A stretch of 25,485 nucleotides of DNA from Palsa-459 sp035510855 (GCA_035510855.1 DATKGG010000044.1:1-25485); one strand, 5' to 3'. Positions 8,646-15,909 are shown, numbered from the stretch's first letter. The notes: generated by a model from the letters alone, not told the origin. Program-made: numbers and translations.

Positions 8646-9401
8646 GTGACGACGTCGGAGTGGGTCCTCATGGCGGCGGTGTTCGGCGCGTCCACCGTCG
8701 AGATGGTCGAGGCGCTCACGATCGTGCTCGCCGCCGGCACCTCTCGGGGCTGGCGCTCCGCGCTCGAGGGCGCGGCGACCGCGGTCGGCGTCCTCGGGGT
8801 GCTCGTCGCCGCGGTCGGGGTGCCGCTCGTGCGCTACGTCCCCATCGACGCCCTGCGCGTGGTCGTCGGAGCGCTCTTGCTGTCGCTCGGGATGTCGTGG
8901 CTCCGCAAGGCGTGGCTGCGAGCGAGCGGGCACAAGGCGCTGCACGACGAGGACGCGATCTACGCCGAGACCGTCGCCGACCTTGCCGTCGACGGCCCGC
9001 GGGTCAGGACCCGTGACCCCGTCGGCTTCGCCGTCGCGTTCAAGGGGGTCTTCTTGGAGGGCACCGAGGTCGTCCTCATCGTGATCAGCCTGGGCGCGAG
9101 CCAGGGACGCCTGGCACTGGCGTCGCTCGCCGCCCTCGCTGCTCTGGTCATGGTGGTCGTCGTCGGGGCGATCGTCGCGCGCCAGCTCTCGAAGGTCCCC
9201 GAGAACCTGATCAAGCTCGTGGTCGGGATCATGCTCACGAGCTTCGGGCTCTTCTGGGTTGGCGAGGGTGCCGGCATCCACTGGCCGGGCTCGGACCTCT
9301 TCCTCCTCGCGCTCGTGGGCTCACTCGCGGTGCTCACGAGCGTGGTGGTGCCGTGGCTGTCGCGCTCGGCGCCGCTGCGCACCGCGTCGGTGTCGTCATG
9401 A
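8646..9401 (+). CDS. COG4280-like membrane protein with FTR1-like internal duplication
   Basis: A 251-residue integral membrane protein with about seven hydrophobic segments. Two halves repeat each other: residues 17-45 (E19-x-x-E22 followed by ALTIVLAAGTSRG) align with 136-164 (E138-G-T-E141 followed by VVLIVISLGASQG), and the helices at 71-85 (VVVGALLLSLGMSW) and 191-204 (LVVGIMLTSFGLFW) align too. A polar linker (about 90-125, HDEDAIYAETV) separates them. The FLEGTEVVLIV block recalls the REGxE helix of FTR1 iron permeases, with Leu in place of Arg. By inference it could be a cation transporter, but substrate and direction are unknown. The GTG start at 8646 follows GTGAG. The stop overlaps the next gene's ATG (ATGA), so the two are coupled. 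Confidence 0.75.
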   Translation: MTTSEWVLMAAVFGASTVEMVEALTIVLAAGTSRGWRSALEGAATAVGVLGVLVAAVGVPLVRYVPIDALRVVVGALLLSLGMSWLRKAWLRASGHKALHDEDAIYAETVADLAVDGPRVRTRDPVGFAVAFKGVFLEGTEVVLIVISLGASQGRLALASLAALAALVMVVVVGAIVARQLSKVPENLIKLVVGIMLTSFGLFWVGEGAGIHWPGSDLFLLALVGSLAVLTSVVVPWLSRSAPLRTASVSS

Positions 9402-9619
9402 CCACGGCGATCGCGCGCGCCGGGCGCGCGTTCGGCCGCTTCTGGCTCGACTTCCTGGTGGGGGACACCCCCGAGCTGTTCGTGGTCACCCTCGTGGTCG
9501 TCGCGATCTCCTTCGGCCTCGCGTCGGTCCCGCGGGCCGTGGCGGTCGTCGTCGTGCCACTGCTCGCCTTCGGCGCCGTCGTGTGGAGCGCCGCGCGCGG
9601 CCGCGTCCGCCAGCCCTGA
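9398..9619 (+). CDS. Small two-helix membrane protein
   Basis: A 73-residue protein translated from the ATGA overlap with the preceding membrane protein. A basic N-terminus (IARAGRAFGRFWLDFLVGD) is followed by two hydrophobic stretches at about 28-42 and 48-63 and a basic tail. I do not recognise a family beyond its resemblance to small partners of COG4280-type proteins. The overlap and shared membrane location suggest a subunit or accessory of its neighbour. Its stop codon lies inside a hairpin shared with the convergent proline dehydrogenase gene. Confidence 0.65.
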   Translation: MTTAIARAGRAFGRFWLDFLVGDTPELFVVTLVVVAISFGLASVPRAVAVVVVPLLAFGAVVWSAARGRVRQP

Positions 9620-9633
9620 CCGTCGCCGGTCAG
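9616..9633. terminator. Inverted repeat spanning two convergent stop codons
   Basis: A perfect 7-bp stem with a 4-nt loop (ctgaccg / tcgc / cggtcag). Its left arm holds the TGA of the small membrane protein and its right arm the TGA of the minus-strand proline dehydrogenase gene. It resembles a bidirectional terminator but has no T-tract. Confidence 0.45.
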
Positions 9634-10556
9634 CGCTTGGAGGCGAGCGCCCTCGCGAAGAAGGCGAGATTCTGTGGCCGCTCGGCGAGCCGGCGCATGA
9701 GGTAGCCCCACCACTCCGTGCCGAAGGGCACGTAGACGCGGACCGCCAGCCCGAGCGAGCGCAGGCGGTGCTGCTCGGCGGGACGAACCCCCAAGAGCAG
9801 CTGGAGCTCATAGGAGTCCGGGTCCCGTCCCGCGGCAGCGGCGAGCTCGAGAGCGGCCGTGAGCATCGCGGGATCGTGCGTCGCGACGAGCGGGGTGCCC
9901 GGCCCGTGCATGAGGATCCCGAGGCAGCGTCGGTACGACTCGTCGACGTCGGCCCTGCGCTGGAACGCGACCCGAGCGTCCTCGGCGTAGGCGCCCTTGC
10001 ACAGCCGCACGCGCGCACCCTCGGTCGCGAGCCGACGCGCGTCGTCCTCGGTGCGCCGTAGCATCGCCTGGATGACCGCCGCGACGCTCGGGTCGTCGTG
10101 GCGGAGCGAGCGGACGACCTCGAGCGTGGTCGAGGTGAGCTCGCTGTGCTCCATGTCGACGGTCATCGTCGCGCCGACCGCCCGTGCCGCCGCGAGGATG
10201 CGCCCCGCGCGCTCGCGTGCGCCGTGCGGGTCAGTCTCGAGGCCGAGGGCGGTCAGCTTCACCGAGACGTCCGCCCCGCGCGCCAGGTCCTTCTCGTTGA
10301 GCGCGGCGAGCAGTGACGTGTACGCGTCGACCGTCGCGTCCGCCCCCGCGGCGTCGGTGACCTCCTCGCCCAGGTGGTCGACCGTGACCAAGAGTCCCTC
10401 GCTCGTCAGCCGGTGCACGCACTCGAGCGCGTCGTCGGTGCCCTCGCCCGCGACGAAGCGGTCGACGACGCGGCGGGTGGCGCCGAAGGACTCGACGCCG
10501 TGTCGGAGGCGGCGGGACCTCGACGCGGTCAGGATCGTCGAGCGGAGCGGGTTCAC
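9630..10556 (-). CDS. Proline dehydrogenase (monofunctional)
   Basis: A flavoenzyme that oxidises L-proline to 1-pyrroline-5-carboxylate, passing electrons to the membrane quinone pool. The 308-residue single-domain (PutB/FadM-like) protein has the family's barrel motifs: DHLGEEVTD, VSVKLTALGLETD, TVDMEHSEL, RLCKGAYAEDARVAF, YELQLLLGVR and the C-terminal VYVPFGTEWWGYLMRRLAERPQN with the substrate-binding arginines. The GTG start at 10556 overlaps the TGA of the upstream P5C dehydrogenase gene (GTGA), so the two proline catabolic steps are made together. It is convergent with the small membrane protein, ten bases apart, with a shared hairpin. Function is secure. PutB is a possible name, but symbol use varies, so none is given. 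Confidence 0.94.
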   Translation of the reverse strand: MNPLRSTILTASRSRRLRHGVESFGATRRVVDRFVAGEGTDDALECVHRLTSEGLLVTVDHLGEEVTDAAGADATVDAYTSLLAALNEKDLARGADVSVKLTALGLETDPHGARERAGRILAAARAVGATMTVDMEHSELTSTTLEVVRSLRHDDPSVAAVIQAMLRRTEDDARRLATEGARVRLCKGAYAEDARVAFQRRADVDESYRRCLGILMHGPGTPLVATHDPAMLTAALELAAAAGRDPDSYELQLLLGVRPAEQHRLRSLGLAVRVYVPFGTEWWGYLMRRLAERPQNLAFFARALASKR

Positions 10557-12208
10557 TCCTCGTCTCGCGCCATGTGCGCGTAGCGGTAGTCCGTCGGCGG
10601 CACGAACGTCTCTTTGATCGTCCGGGGGCTGACCCAGCGCTCGAGGTTCGCGATCGAGCCGGCCTTGTCGTTGGTCCCCGACGCGCGCGACCCGCCGAAG
10701 GGCTGCTGGCCCACGACCGCGCCAGTCGGCTTGTCGTTGACGTAGAAGTTGCCCGCGGCGTAGCGGAGCCGCTCGCTCGCCCTCGCGATCGCCGCACGGT
10801 CGGTCGCGAAGACCGCGCCGGTGAGCGCGTACGGCGAGGTCGAGTCGACCAAGTCGAGCACGTCGTCGAAGCGGGCATCCTCATAGACGTGGAGCGACAG
10901 GATCGGGCCGAAGTACTCCGTCGTGAACGCCTCGCGCCCAGGATCGCTGCCCACGACGACGGTGGGCTCGACGAAGTAGCCGACCTTGTCCTGGGCGGTG
11001 CCGCCGGCGAGGAACTCGATCGTCGGGTCGTCGCGCAGCCGCTGCAGCGCCGCGGCGAGCCGGTCGAAGCTGCGGCGGTCGATGACCGCCCCGCCGAAGG
11101 CCGAGAGGTCCGCGACGTCGCCGTAGACGATCGAGCCCGCCTCGTCGGCGAGCTGGTCGAGCATCCCGGCGTCGGCGAGGGACTTCGGGACGTAGGCACG
11201 CGACGCCGCCGAGCACTTCTGTCCCTGGTAGTCGAACGCCCCCCGAATCAGCGCGGCCACGAGGGCGTCTCGGTCCGCGCTCGGGTGCGCGACGACGAAG
11301 TCCTTGCCGCCGGTCTCCCCGACGAGCCGGGGGAACGACCGGTAGCGCTCGAGGTTGGACGCGACCGTGGTCCACAGGTGCCGGAACGTCGCCGTCGAGC
11401 CCGTGAAGTGGATGCCCGCCAGGCTCTCGTGGACGAGCGCGACCTCTGAGACCGCCGTGCCGGACCCGGTGACGAGGTTCACGACGCCAGGGGGGAGTCC
11501 CGCGGCCTCGAAGAGCTCCATGATGAGCGACGCCGACAGCTGCTGGGTCGGGCTCGGCTTCCACACGACCGGGTTGCCCATGAGCACGGGCGCGCCGACG
11601 AGGTTCGCTGCGATCGACGTGAAGTTGAACGGCGAGATGGCAAGGACGAAGCCCTCGAGCGGCCGGTGGTCGGTCTGGTTCCACTGACCGGGCGGCGAGA
11701 CCCGCGGCTGGCGCGCGTACAGCTCGCTGGCGTCGGCAACCCCGAAGCGGAGGAAGTCGCACAGCTCGCAGACCGCGTCGATCTCGGACTGATAGGCGGA
11801 CTTCGACTGGCCGAGCATGGTCGCCGCGGCGAAGCGCGCACGCCACGGGCCCGCGAGCAGGTCCGCTGCCCTGAGGAACACCGAGGCGCGGTCCCGGAAG
11901 TCTGTCGCACGCCACTCGCGCGCGGCGCCCAGTGCCGCGGCGACCGCATCGTGCACGTCGTGCGTCGTCGCCTCGCGGCACGTGCCCAGGACGTGTTCGA
12001 TCCGGTGCGGCTCGATGACCTCGATCGGATCGCCCGCACCGCGCCGGCGCGAACCGCCGATGACCTGGACAAGCTCGGCCTGCTCCGCGCCCCGAAGCGA
12101 CTCGATCGCCTGGAGGAGCGCGGTGCGCTCCGTGCTGCTCGGCGCGTAGTCGAGCACCGCCTCGTTGGTCGGGACCGGGGTTGCCTCGGTGCCTTCGAAT
12201 CCGCCCAT
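10553..12208 (-). CDS. L-glutamate gamma-semialdehyde (1-pyrroline-5-carboxylate) dehydrogenase
   Basis: This NAD-dependent aldehyde dehydrogenase completes proline degradation by oxidising glutamate semialdehyde to glutamate. The 551-residue length and motifs fit the monofunctional PruA-type family: ISPFNFTSIAANL (about 191-203, oxyanion Asn195), VVWKPSP (214-220, cofactor Lys217), HFTGST (267-272), general base Glu298 in VGETGGKDF and nucleophile Cys332 in YQGQKCSAASR. EYFGPILSLHVY, NFYVND and QPFGGSRASGTNDKAG follow in order. The start is ATG 12208, with GGAG eight bases upstream; the N-terminal VPTNEAVLDYAPSSTERTAL fits family members. It is first in the operon, and proline dehydrogenase follows with a 4-nt overlap. 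Confidence 0.95.
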   Translation of the reverse strand: MGGFEGTEATPVPTNEAVLDYAPSSTERTALLQAIESLRGAEQAELVQVIGGSRRRGAGDPIEVIEPHRIEHVLGTCREATTHDVHDAVAAALGAAREWRATDFRDRASVFLRAADLLAGPWRARFAAATMLGQSKSAYQSEIDAVCELCDFLRFGVADASELYARQPRVSPPGQWNQTDHRPLEGFVLAISPFNFTSIAANLVGAPVLMGNPVVWKPSPTQQLSASLIMELFEAAGLPPGVVNLVTGSGTAVSEVALVHESLAGIHFTGSTATFRHLWTTVASNLERYRSFPRLVGETGGKDFVVAHPSADRDALVAALIRGAFDYQGQKCSAASRAYVPKSLADAGMLDQLADEAGSIVYGDVADLSAFGGAVIDRRSFDRLAAALQRLRDDPTIEFLAGGTAQDKVGYFVEPTVVVGSDPGREAFTTEYFGPILSLHVYEDARFDDVLDLVDSTSPYALTGAVFATDRAAIARASERLRYAAGNFYVNDKPTGAVVGQQPFGGSRASGTNDKAGSIANLERWVSPRTIKETFVPPTDYRYAHMARDEE

Positions 12209-12265
12209 TCGCTGCTCCGTTACTCGTCGCTGACCGGGCCGGAGGGGCCCGTGTGCCGCGTCGCG

Positions 12266-12271
12266 AACTTA
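12266..12271 (-). promoter_or_regulatory. Possible -10 element for the proline catabolic operon
   Basis: TAAGTT on the minus strand fits TANNNT and stands in a more AT-rich patch, 57 nt upstream of the ATG at 12208. The -35 region is not convincing. No operator was identified. Confidence 0.3.
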
Positions 12272-12369
12272 CCGGATCAGCGCTCGGTGCCGTCCGGAGG
12301 AATCGTGTGGCGAGGCCCGGGATCGACCGCGATCGGCGAGCTCGACACGTAGCCTCGGGCGAGAGTCAC

Positions 12370-12429
12370 ATGCCAACCACACTCATGCCAGCCATTCACG
12401 TTCGTCCTCCGGCACTGGGATCACCGTGA
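12370..12429 (+). CDS. Possible 19-residue leader ORF overlapping the PH-domain gene start
   Basis: ATG 12370 opens a frame coding MPTTLMPAIHVRPPALGSP and ends with the TGA at 12427-12429, overlapping the GTG start of the next gene as GTGA. That is the same coupling arrangement used by five other gene junctions in this window. A GA-rich tract (gggcgagag) precedes it, and TAGCCT at 12350-12355 could be its -10. No family is recognised and the peptide may have no function of its own; it might simply allow translation of a gene that lacks its own ribosome site. Chance is quite possible at this length. Confidence 0.3.
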   Translation: MPTTLMPAIHVRPPALGSP

Positions 12430-12899
12430 CCGACGCGGCCAGCGCCCCCTGGTTGGCACCGTCGCCCCGGCTGTGGCGGATGCGCCAGGCCGAGGTCGGG
12501 ATCCTCGCGCTGCTCGCGATCGTGGTCGCCCTCGTCGTGGCCGTGAGCGCGGCACCTGCCGCGATCGTCGTCGGCATCGTCGCGGTTGTCCTCGCCGCCG
12601 GCTCGCTGTACTTCGTGAGGCGACGCGTCAGGGCGTGGGGCTACCTCGAGCGCGAGGAGGACCTTCTCGTGCGCCGCGGCGTGCTCGTCACACGGCTCTC
12701 GGTCGTCCCCTACGGGCGCATGCAGCTGGTCGAGGTGACGGCTGGGCTCATGGAACGCGCATTCGGGCTCTCGACGGTCAAGCTGCACACCGCGGCGGCG
12801 CACAGCGACGCGCGGATCCCCGGCCTCGAGCCCGACGAGGCCGCACGACTTCGCGACCGGCTCGCCGCCCTCGGGGAGGCCAAGGCCGCGGGGCTGTGA
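12426..12899 (+). CDS. Membrane protein with one bacterial PH domain (bPH2, YdbS-like)
   Basis: A 157-residue protein with two adjacent transmembrane helices at about 24-65, then a cytosolic or membrane-proximal bPH2 (DUF304) domain. The domain is recognised by YLEREEDLLVRRGVLVTRLSVVPYGRMQLVEVTAGLMERAFGLSTVKLHTA, in which the pattern V-P-Y-x-R-x-Q followed by R-x-x-G-L-x-x-V is diagnostic. The biochemical role of this family is not established; YdbS/YdbT of Bacillus have been linked to antimicrobial resistance. The start is GTG 12426: no upstream in-frame start exists and no good ribosome site precedes it. The stop overlaps the next gene's GTG (GTGA). The two-gene arrangement of one single-domain and one three-domain protein is the classic ydbS-ydbT pair. 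Confidence 0.85.
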   Translation: MTDAASAPWLAPSPRLWRMRQAEVGILALLAIVVALVVAVSAAPAAIVVGIVAVVLAAGSLYFVRRRVRAWGYLEREEDLLVRRGVLVTRLSVVPYGRMQLVEVTAGLMERAFGLSTVKLHTAAAHSDARIPGLEPDEAARLRDRLAALGEAKAAGL

Positions 12900-14212
12900 C
12901 CACGCCAACGTCGCCTGGGGTGCGAACCTGGGAGCGTCTGCACCCGCTCTCGCCGATCGTGCGCGGCACCCGCTCGGCGCTCGCGTTCGTGGCCGTGGTG
13001 GCGATCTCCCAGGTCCGCAGCGAGAACGGCTCGAGCTCGCGCGTCAACGTCGACCTCGCGATCATCGGTGTGGTCCTCGTCCTCGGCGTCATCCAGTGGC
13101 TCGTCACGCGCTGGTGGTTCGACGGGGCGACCCTCCACGTCGAGACGGGTCTCGTGCGCCGCGACTCGAAGACGATCCCCGTGGCGCGGATCCAAAGCAT
13201 CGACCTCGTGCAGCCCTTCCTCGCAAAGCTGCTCGGGCTCGCCGAGCTGCGGATCAGGGTGGCTGGCTCTGGCAAGGACGAGCGGCTCGCGTACCTCCAC
13301 GTTGATCGAGCGACGAGGCTGCGAGCGGCGCTCCTCGCCTCGCACCACGGTCTCGACCCCGCGACGCCCGAGCCCGGCGAGCTCGCGCTCGCGGTCGTCC
13401 CCGCTTCGCGACTCGCGATCTCGATCGCGCTCACGGGCTCGACGGTCGTGCTCGTGGCGTTCTTGGTCGCGTTCGCCGCCACGACGGCCGTGTCGCCCAA
13501 GGAGGGTGCCGCGGTCGGCGCATTCGGGTTCGTCTACCTGCTCGGACTGGTCACCGGCATCTGGCGGCGCTTCAACACCCAGTACGGCTTCACCGTCGCG
13601 ACGGCGCCGGACGGCATCCGGGTCCGCCGGGGCTTGCTGGGCAGCGTGTCCGAGACGATCCCGATCCGACGGGTCCAGGCGCTGCGCACCATCGAGCCGA
13701 TCGCGTGGCAGCCGCTGCACTGGTGCCGGCTCGATGTCGACCTCGCCGGCATCATGAAGCGCGAGCGCGGCTCGGGCTCGCCCAGCGTGACTAAGACGCT
13801 CCTGCCCGTCGGCACGACCGAGCTCGCGTCGTCGATCCGCTCGATGGTGGTCGTCGACCGGGGCGTGGTCCCCACCGCACCGCCTCGACGGACGATGCTG
13901 AAGGCGCCGCTTAGCTACCACAACCTTGCGGCGGGCCACGACGACGTCGTCGCCGTCGCGACCACCGGTCGGCTCCGCAGGGTGACCTCGTGGGTGCCGC
14001 TCGAGAAGGTCCAGAGCGTGCGTCGCGTGCAGGGTCCGCTCCAGCGAGCACTCGGCGTCGCGACCATCCACCTCGACGTGGCGGGCCGGCGAGTCGACGC
14101 CTCGTTCAAGGACCGCGACGTGCAAGAGGCCGACCGGCTCGTCGAGGACCTGACCGTGCTCTGCAGGGCCGCGCGCTCGAGAGGCGCGGGTGCCCAGGCG
14201 ACGGTGAGCTGA
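12896..14212 (+). CDS. Membrane protein with three bacterial PH domains (YdbT-like)
   Basis: A 438-residue partner of the preceding gene, started at GTG 12896 within its stop. It alternates membrane helices (about 26-42, 51-68, 163-184, 190-212) with three bPH2 repeats. The first is LVRRDSKTIPVARIQSIDLVQPFLAKLLGLAELRIRVAG (about 87-125). The second is VRRGLLGSVSETIPIRRVQALRTIEP, followed by CRLDVDLAG (about 242-285). The third, near the C-terminus, is RVTSWVPLEKVQSVRRVQGPLQRALGVATIHLDVAG. The P-x-x-R/K-x-Q-S/A sequence recurs in all three. Function is unknown and the protein probably forms an envelope complex with its neighbour. Two convergent tRNA genes lie 36 nt downstream. Confidence 0.85.
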   Translation: MTTPTSPGVRTWERLHPLSPIVRGTRSALAFVAVVAISQVRSENGSSSRVNVDLAIIGVVLVLGVIQWLVTRWWFDGATLHVETGLVRRDSKTIPVARIQSIDLVQPFLAKLLGLAELRIRVAGSGKDERLAYLHVDRATRLRAALLASHHGLDPATPEPGELALAVVPASRLAISIALTGSTVVLVAFLVAFAATTAVSPKEGAAVGAFGFVYLLGLVTGIWRRFNTQYGFTVATAPDGIRVRRGLLGSVSETIPIRRVQALRTIEPIAWQPLHWCRLDVDLAGIMKRERGSGSPSVTKTLLPVGTTELASSIRSMVVVDRGVVPTAPPRRTMLKAPLSYHNLAAGHDDVVAVATTGRLRRVTSWVPLEKVQSVRRVQGPLQRALGVATIHLDVAGRRVDASFKDRDVQEADRLVEDLTVLCRAARSRGAGAQATVS

Positions 14213-14248
14213 GTCGCCTGTTTGATCACCGCGCCTCGGTACCGCCGG

Positions 14249-14321
14249 TGGTCGGGACCGGCGTCGATCCGGTGACCTCGCGCTTTTCAGGCGCGCGCTC
14301 TGCCAACTGAGCTACCCGACC
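14249..14321 (-). tRNA. tRNA-Phe (GAA)
   Basis: On the minus strand a 73-nt cloverleaf folds fully: acceptor GGTCGGG/CCCGACC, D-arm GCTC...GAGC, anticodon stem CGCGC/GCGCG around loop CTGAAAA (anticodon GAA), T-stem ACCGG/CCGGT and discriminator A. The T-loop reads ATCGACG, so position 54 is A rather than the usual T. CCA is not encoded (CCG follows the discriminator). Confidence 0.95.
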
Positions 14322-14344
14322 CGGTTCGGCGGCGAACCACCGAG

Positions 14345-14419
14345 CGGACCTGACGGGATTTGAACCCGCGTCCTCCGCCTTGACAGGGCGGCGTGCACTC
14401 CAGACTGCACCACAGGTCC
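14345..14419 (-). tRNA. tRNA-Asp (GTC)
   Basis: A 75-nt cloverleaf: acceptor GGACCTG/CAGGTCC, D-arm GTGC/GCAC, anticodon stem CCGCC/GGCGG around CTGTCAA (anticodon GTC), T-loop TTCAAAT, and G discriminator as expected for Asp. CCA is not encoded. It lies 23 nt upstream of tRNA-Phe on the same strand, so they are probably one transcript. Confidence 0.96.
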
Positions 14420-14456
14420 TCGTGCGACCGGTGCAGAGCACCGACGTGGCCGGGGC

Positions 14457-14462
14457 ATCCTA
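14457..14462 (-). promoter_or_regulatory. Possible -10 element for the tRNA-Asp/tRNA-Phe transcript
   Basis: TAGGAT on the minus strand fits TANNNT and would start transcription about 30 nt upstream of mature tRNA-Asp. No clear -35 hexamer is seen. Confidence 0.35.
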
Positions 14463-14466
14463 CACC

Positions 14467-14496
14467 GACGTCGCGGCGCCTTCCTTCGGCGACGTC
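14467..14496. repeat. Inverted repeat gacgtcgc-N14-gcgacgtc upstream of tRNAs and VOC gene
   Basis: Perfect 8-bp arms (14467-14474 and 14489-14496) with a 14-nt spacer lie between the divergent tRNA pair and the VOC gene. The element cgacgt also occurs just outside at 14442-14447 and 14500-14505. It could be a dimeric repressor site or a hairpin; this is inference. Confidence 0.35.
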
Positions 14497-14539
14497 ACCG
14501 ACGTCTCGCGTCGAGCCACCGCGTGTCACAGAATTCGTC

Positions 14540-14545
14540 TACGTT
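14540..14545 (+). promoter_or_regulatory. Possible -10 element for the VOC gene
   Basis: TACGTT fits TANNNT. It lies 32 nt before the ATG at 14578, leaving a short leader that carries a strong ribosome site (AAAGGAG, 14564-14570, 7 nt from the start). Confidence 0.4.
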
Positions 14546-14577
14546 CCGTGCAGGACGAGTCACAAAGGAGACCGACA

Positions 14578-15336
14578 ATGAAGAAGGACACGTTCGGGCC
14601 TGGGGAGCCGTGCTGGATCGACTGCGGCACCGATCTGACCAAGGGACCGTCGTTCTACGCCGACCTGTTCGGCTGGACGATCGTCGGGCTCGGTGAGGAG
14701 GCGGGCGGCTACGCGATGGCGATGCTGGGCGACAGCCCCGTCGCTGGCTTCGGGCCCCAGCAGAGCCCCGGTCGACCGTACTGGAGCGTCTACTTCCACA
14801 CCGACGACGTGACCAAGACCTCAGAGCTCGTGGCCTCGAGCGGGGGCACGGTCCTCATGGCCCCGATGGAGGTCATGGACGCAGGGCACATGGCGGTCTT
14901 CGCCGATCCCAGCGGTGCGGCGTTCTCGATCTGGCAGCCCACCCAGCACGCGGGGTTCGGCGAGATCAACGCCCCGGGGACCTACTGCTGGGCGGAGCTC
15001 ACGACGACGGACCTCGATGCCGCGAAGCGCTTCTACGGCAACGTCTTCGGCTTCGCGACCAAGGCGAGCGACGACGACACGATGGCCTACGTCGAGTTCC
15101 AGCGCGACGGCGAGAGCATCGGCGGCATGATGCTGCCGCCGCAGGCCGCTCCCGACATGCCGCCGTTCTGGGGCGTGTACTTCGCGGTCGAGGACGCCGA
15201 CGCGACGGTGGCCAAGGCCGTCGCGCTCGGCGGCTCCACGATGGTCGAGCCGATGGACATCCCGCCGGGCCGCTTCGCGGTGTGCACGGACAGCGTCGGC
15301 GCGGTCTTCAACGTCATCGCGCTCGCCACTCCGTGA
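14578..15336 (+). CDS. Two-domain VOC (glyoxalase/bleomycin resistance-like) protein, Cfp30B type
   Basis: A 252-residue protein made of two vicinal-oxygen-chelate domains, about 8-118 and 132-250. Each domain begins with the family pattern: PCWIDCGTDLTKGPSFYADLFGWT in the first and YCWAELTTTDLDAAKRFYGNVFGF in the second. Each ends with a F-x-DP/DS-G-A-x-F strand (VFADPSGAAFSIWQP; VCTDSVGAVFNVI). This layout matches the mycobacterial 27-kDa antigen Cfp30B group. No enzymatic activity has been firmly assigned to that group, and canonical glyoxalase I metal ligands are not evident. The ATG has the best ribosome site in the window. It stands alone on its strand and converges with the SRPBCC gene across 52 nt. 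Confidence 0.88.
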   Translation: MKKDTFGPGEPCWIDCGTDLTKGPSFYADLFGWTIVGLGEEAGGYAMAMLGDSPVAGFGPQQSPGRPYWSVYFHTDDVTKTSELVASSGGTVLMAPMEVMDAGHMAVFADPSGAAFSIWQPTQHAGFGEINAPGTYCWAELTTTDLDAAKRFYGNVFGFATKASDDDTMAYVEFQRDGESIGGMMLPPQAAPDMPPFWGVYFAVEDADATVAKAVALGGSTMVEPMDIPPGRFAVCTDSVGAVFNVIALATP

Positions 15337-15354
15337 GCCGGTAGCCGATCAGGT

Positions 15355-15386
15355 ACCTGTGCGGTGGCGGCGTGCCGGGCACAGGT
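15355..15386. terminator. Inverted repeat between convergent VOC and SRPBCC genes
   Basis: Perfect 8-bp arms acctgtgc and gcacaggt enclose a 16-nt GC-rich spacer that can itself pair partly. It lies in the 52-nt gap between convergent stops. It may serve as a bidirectional terminator, though no T-tract follows. Confidence 0.35.
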
Positions 15387-15388
15387 CC

Positions 15389-15886
15389 TCAGTTCGGCGC
15401 GGCGGCCTCAAGCAGTCGGTCGTACTCGGGCCGCAGCTCCTCGTAGCGTGCGTCCCTTGACGCCGATGCCGACGCGCTGCCCGCGAGCACGGCGTCCAGC
15501 GCCTCGAGGTGCGACTGCCAGCCGGCCCCGATTCCAGGGGCGTCCTCTCGCGTCGTGTCCGAGTGGATGAGCCGCAGCGTGCTGCCCGACTCGGTCGCTG
15601 TGACCTCGAGCCGCAGCAGCGATGAGTTCTCCTCGTTCCAGGAGTACTCGAGCACCTCGCTCGGCTCGTACACGGTGACCACGCCTCGCATCTCGCCTTG
15701 GCCCGGCCACACGAGGTGCACCTTGCCCCCGACGATGCCCTCGAGCTCGGCATCAGCCAGCCACTCGCCCAGTAGCCGAGGCTCGGCGATCGCGGCAAAG
15801 ACCTTCTCGGGCGTGGCCGCGATCGACCGGTCGAACTGGACGGTGACCGTCGCGCCGGTGGCCTTGAGCTCCCCTGTCGCTCCCAT
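15389..15886 (-). CDS. SRPBCC (AHSA1/START-like) domain protein
   Basis: A 165-residue protein of the START/Bet v1-like helix-grip fold, recognised from VTVQFDRSIAATPEKVFAAIAEPRLLGEWL at the N-terminus, GGKVHLVW, the VVTVYEPSEVLEYSW strand, LRLEVTATESGSTLRLIHSD, and a C-terminal helix with GWQSHLEALDAVLAG. AHSA1-type members bind hydrophobic ligands in a cavity; no specific ligand is known here. The ATG at 15886 has an AGGAGG Shine-Dalgarno (complement of 15891-15896), so the start is firm. The final 25 residues (ASASASRDARYEELRPEYDRLLEA) extend beyond the usual domain as a charged helix. It shares a 94-bp divergent control region with the DinB gene. Confidence 0.85.
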   Translation of the reverse strand: MGATGELKATGATVTVQFDRSIAATPEKVFAAIAEPRLLGEWLADAELEGIVGGKVHLVWPGQGEMRGVVTVYEPSEVLEYSWNEENSSLLRLEVTATESGSTLRLIHSDTTREDAPGIGAGWQSHLEALDAVLAGSASASASRDARYEELRPEYDRLLEAAAPN

Positions 15887-15909
15887 GGTCCCTCCTCGAG
15901 TAGGCAGCG

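Noticed and set aside
8565..9281. N-terminal extension of the serine hydrolase to position 9281
   Set aside because: The extension would overlap the divergent membrane protein gene antisense, and its translation is a charged shadow without hydrolase similarity.
14420..14577. A third tRNA (Glu) expected from the common Glu-Asp-Phe cluster of Actinomycetota
   Set aside because: No cloverleaf with a matching acceptor stem can be folded upstream of tRNA-Asp on the minus strand in this gap.
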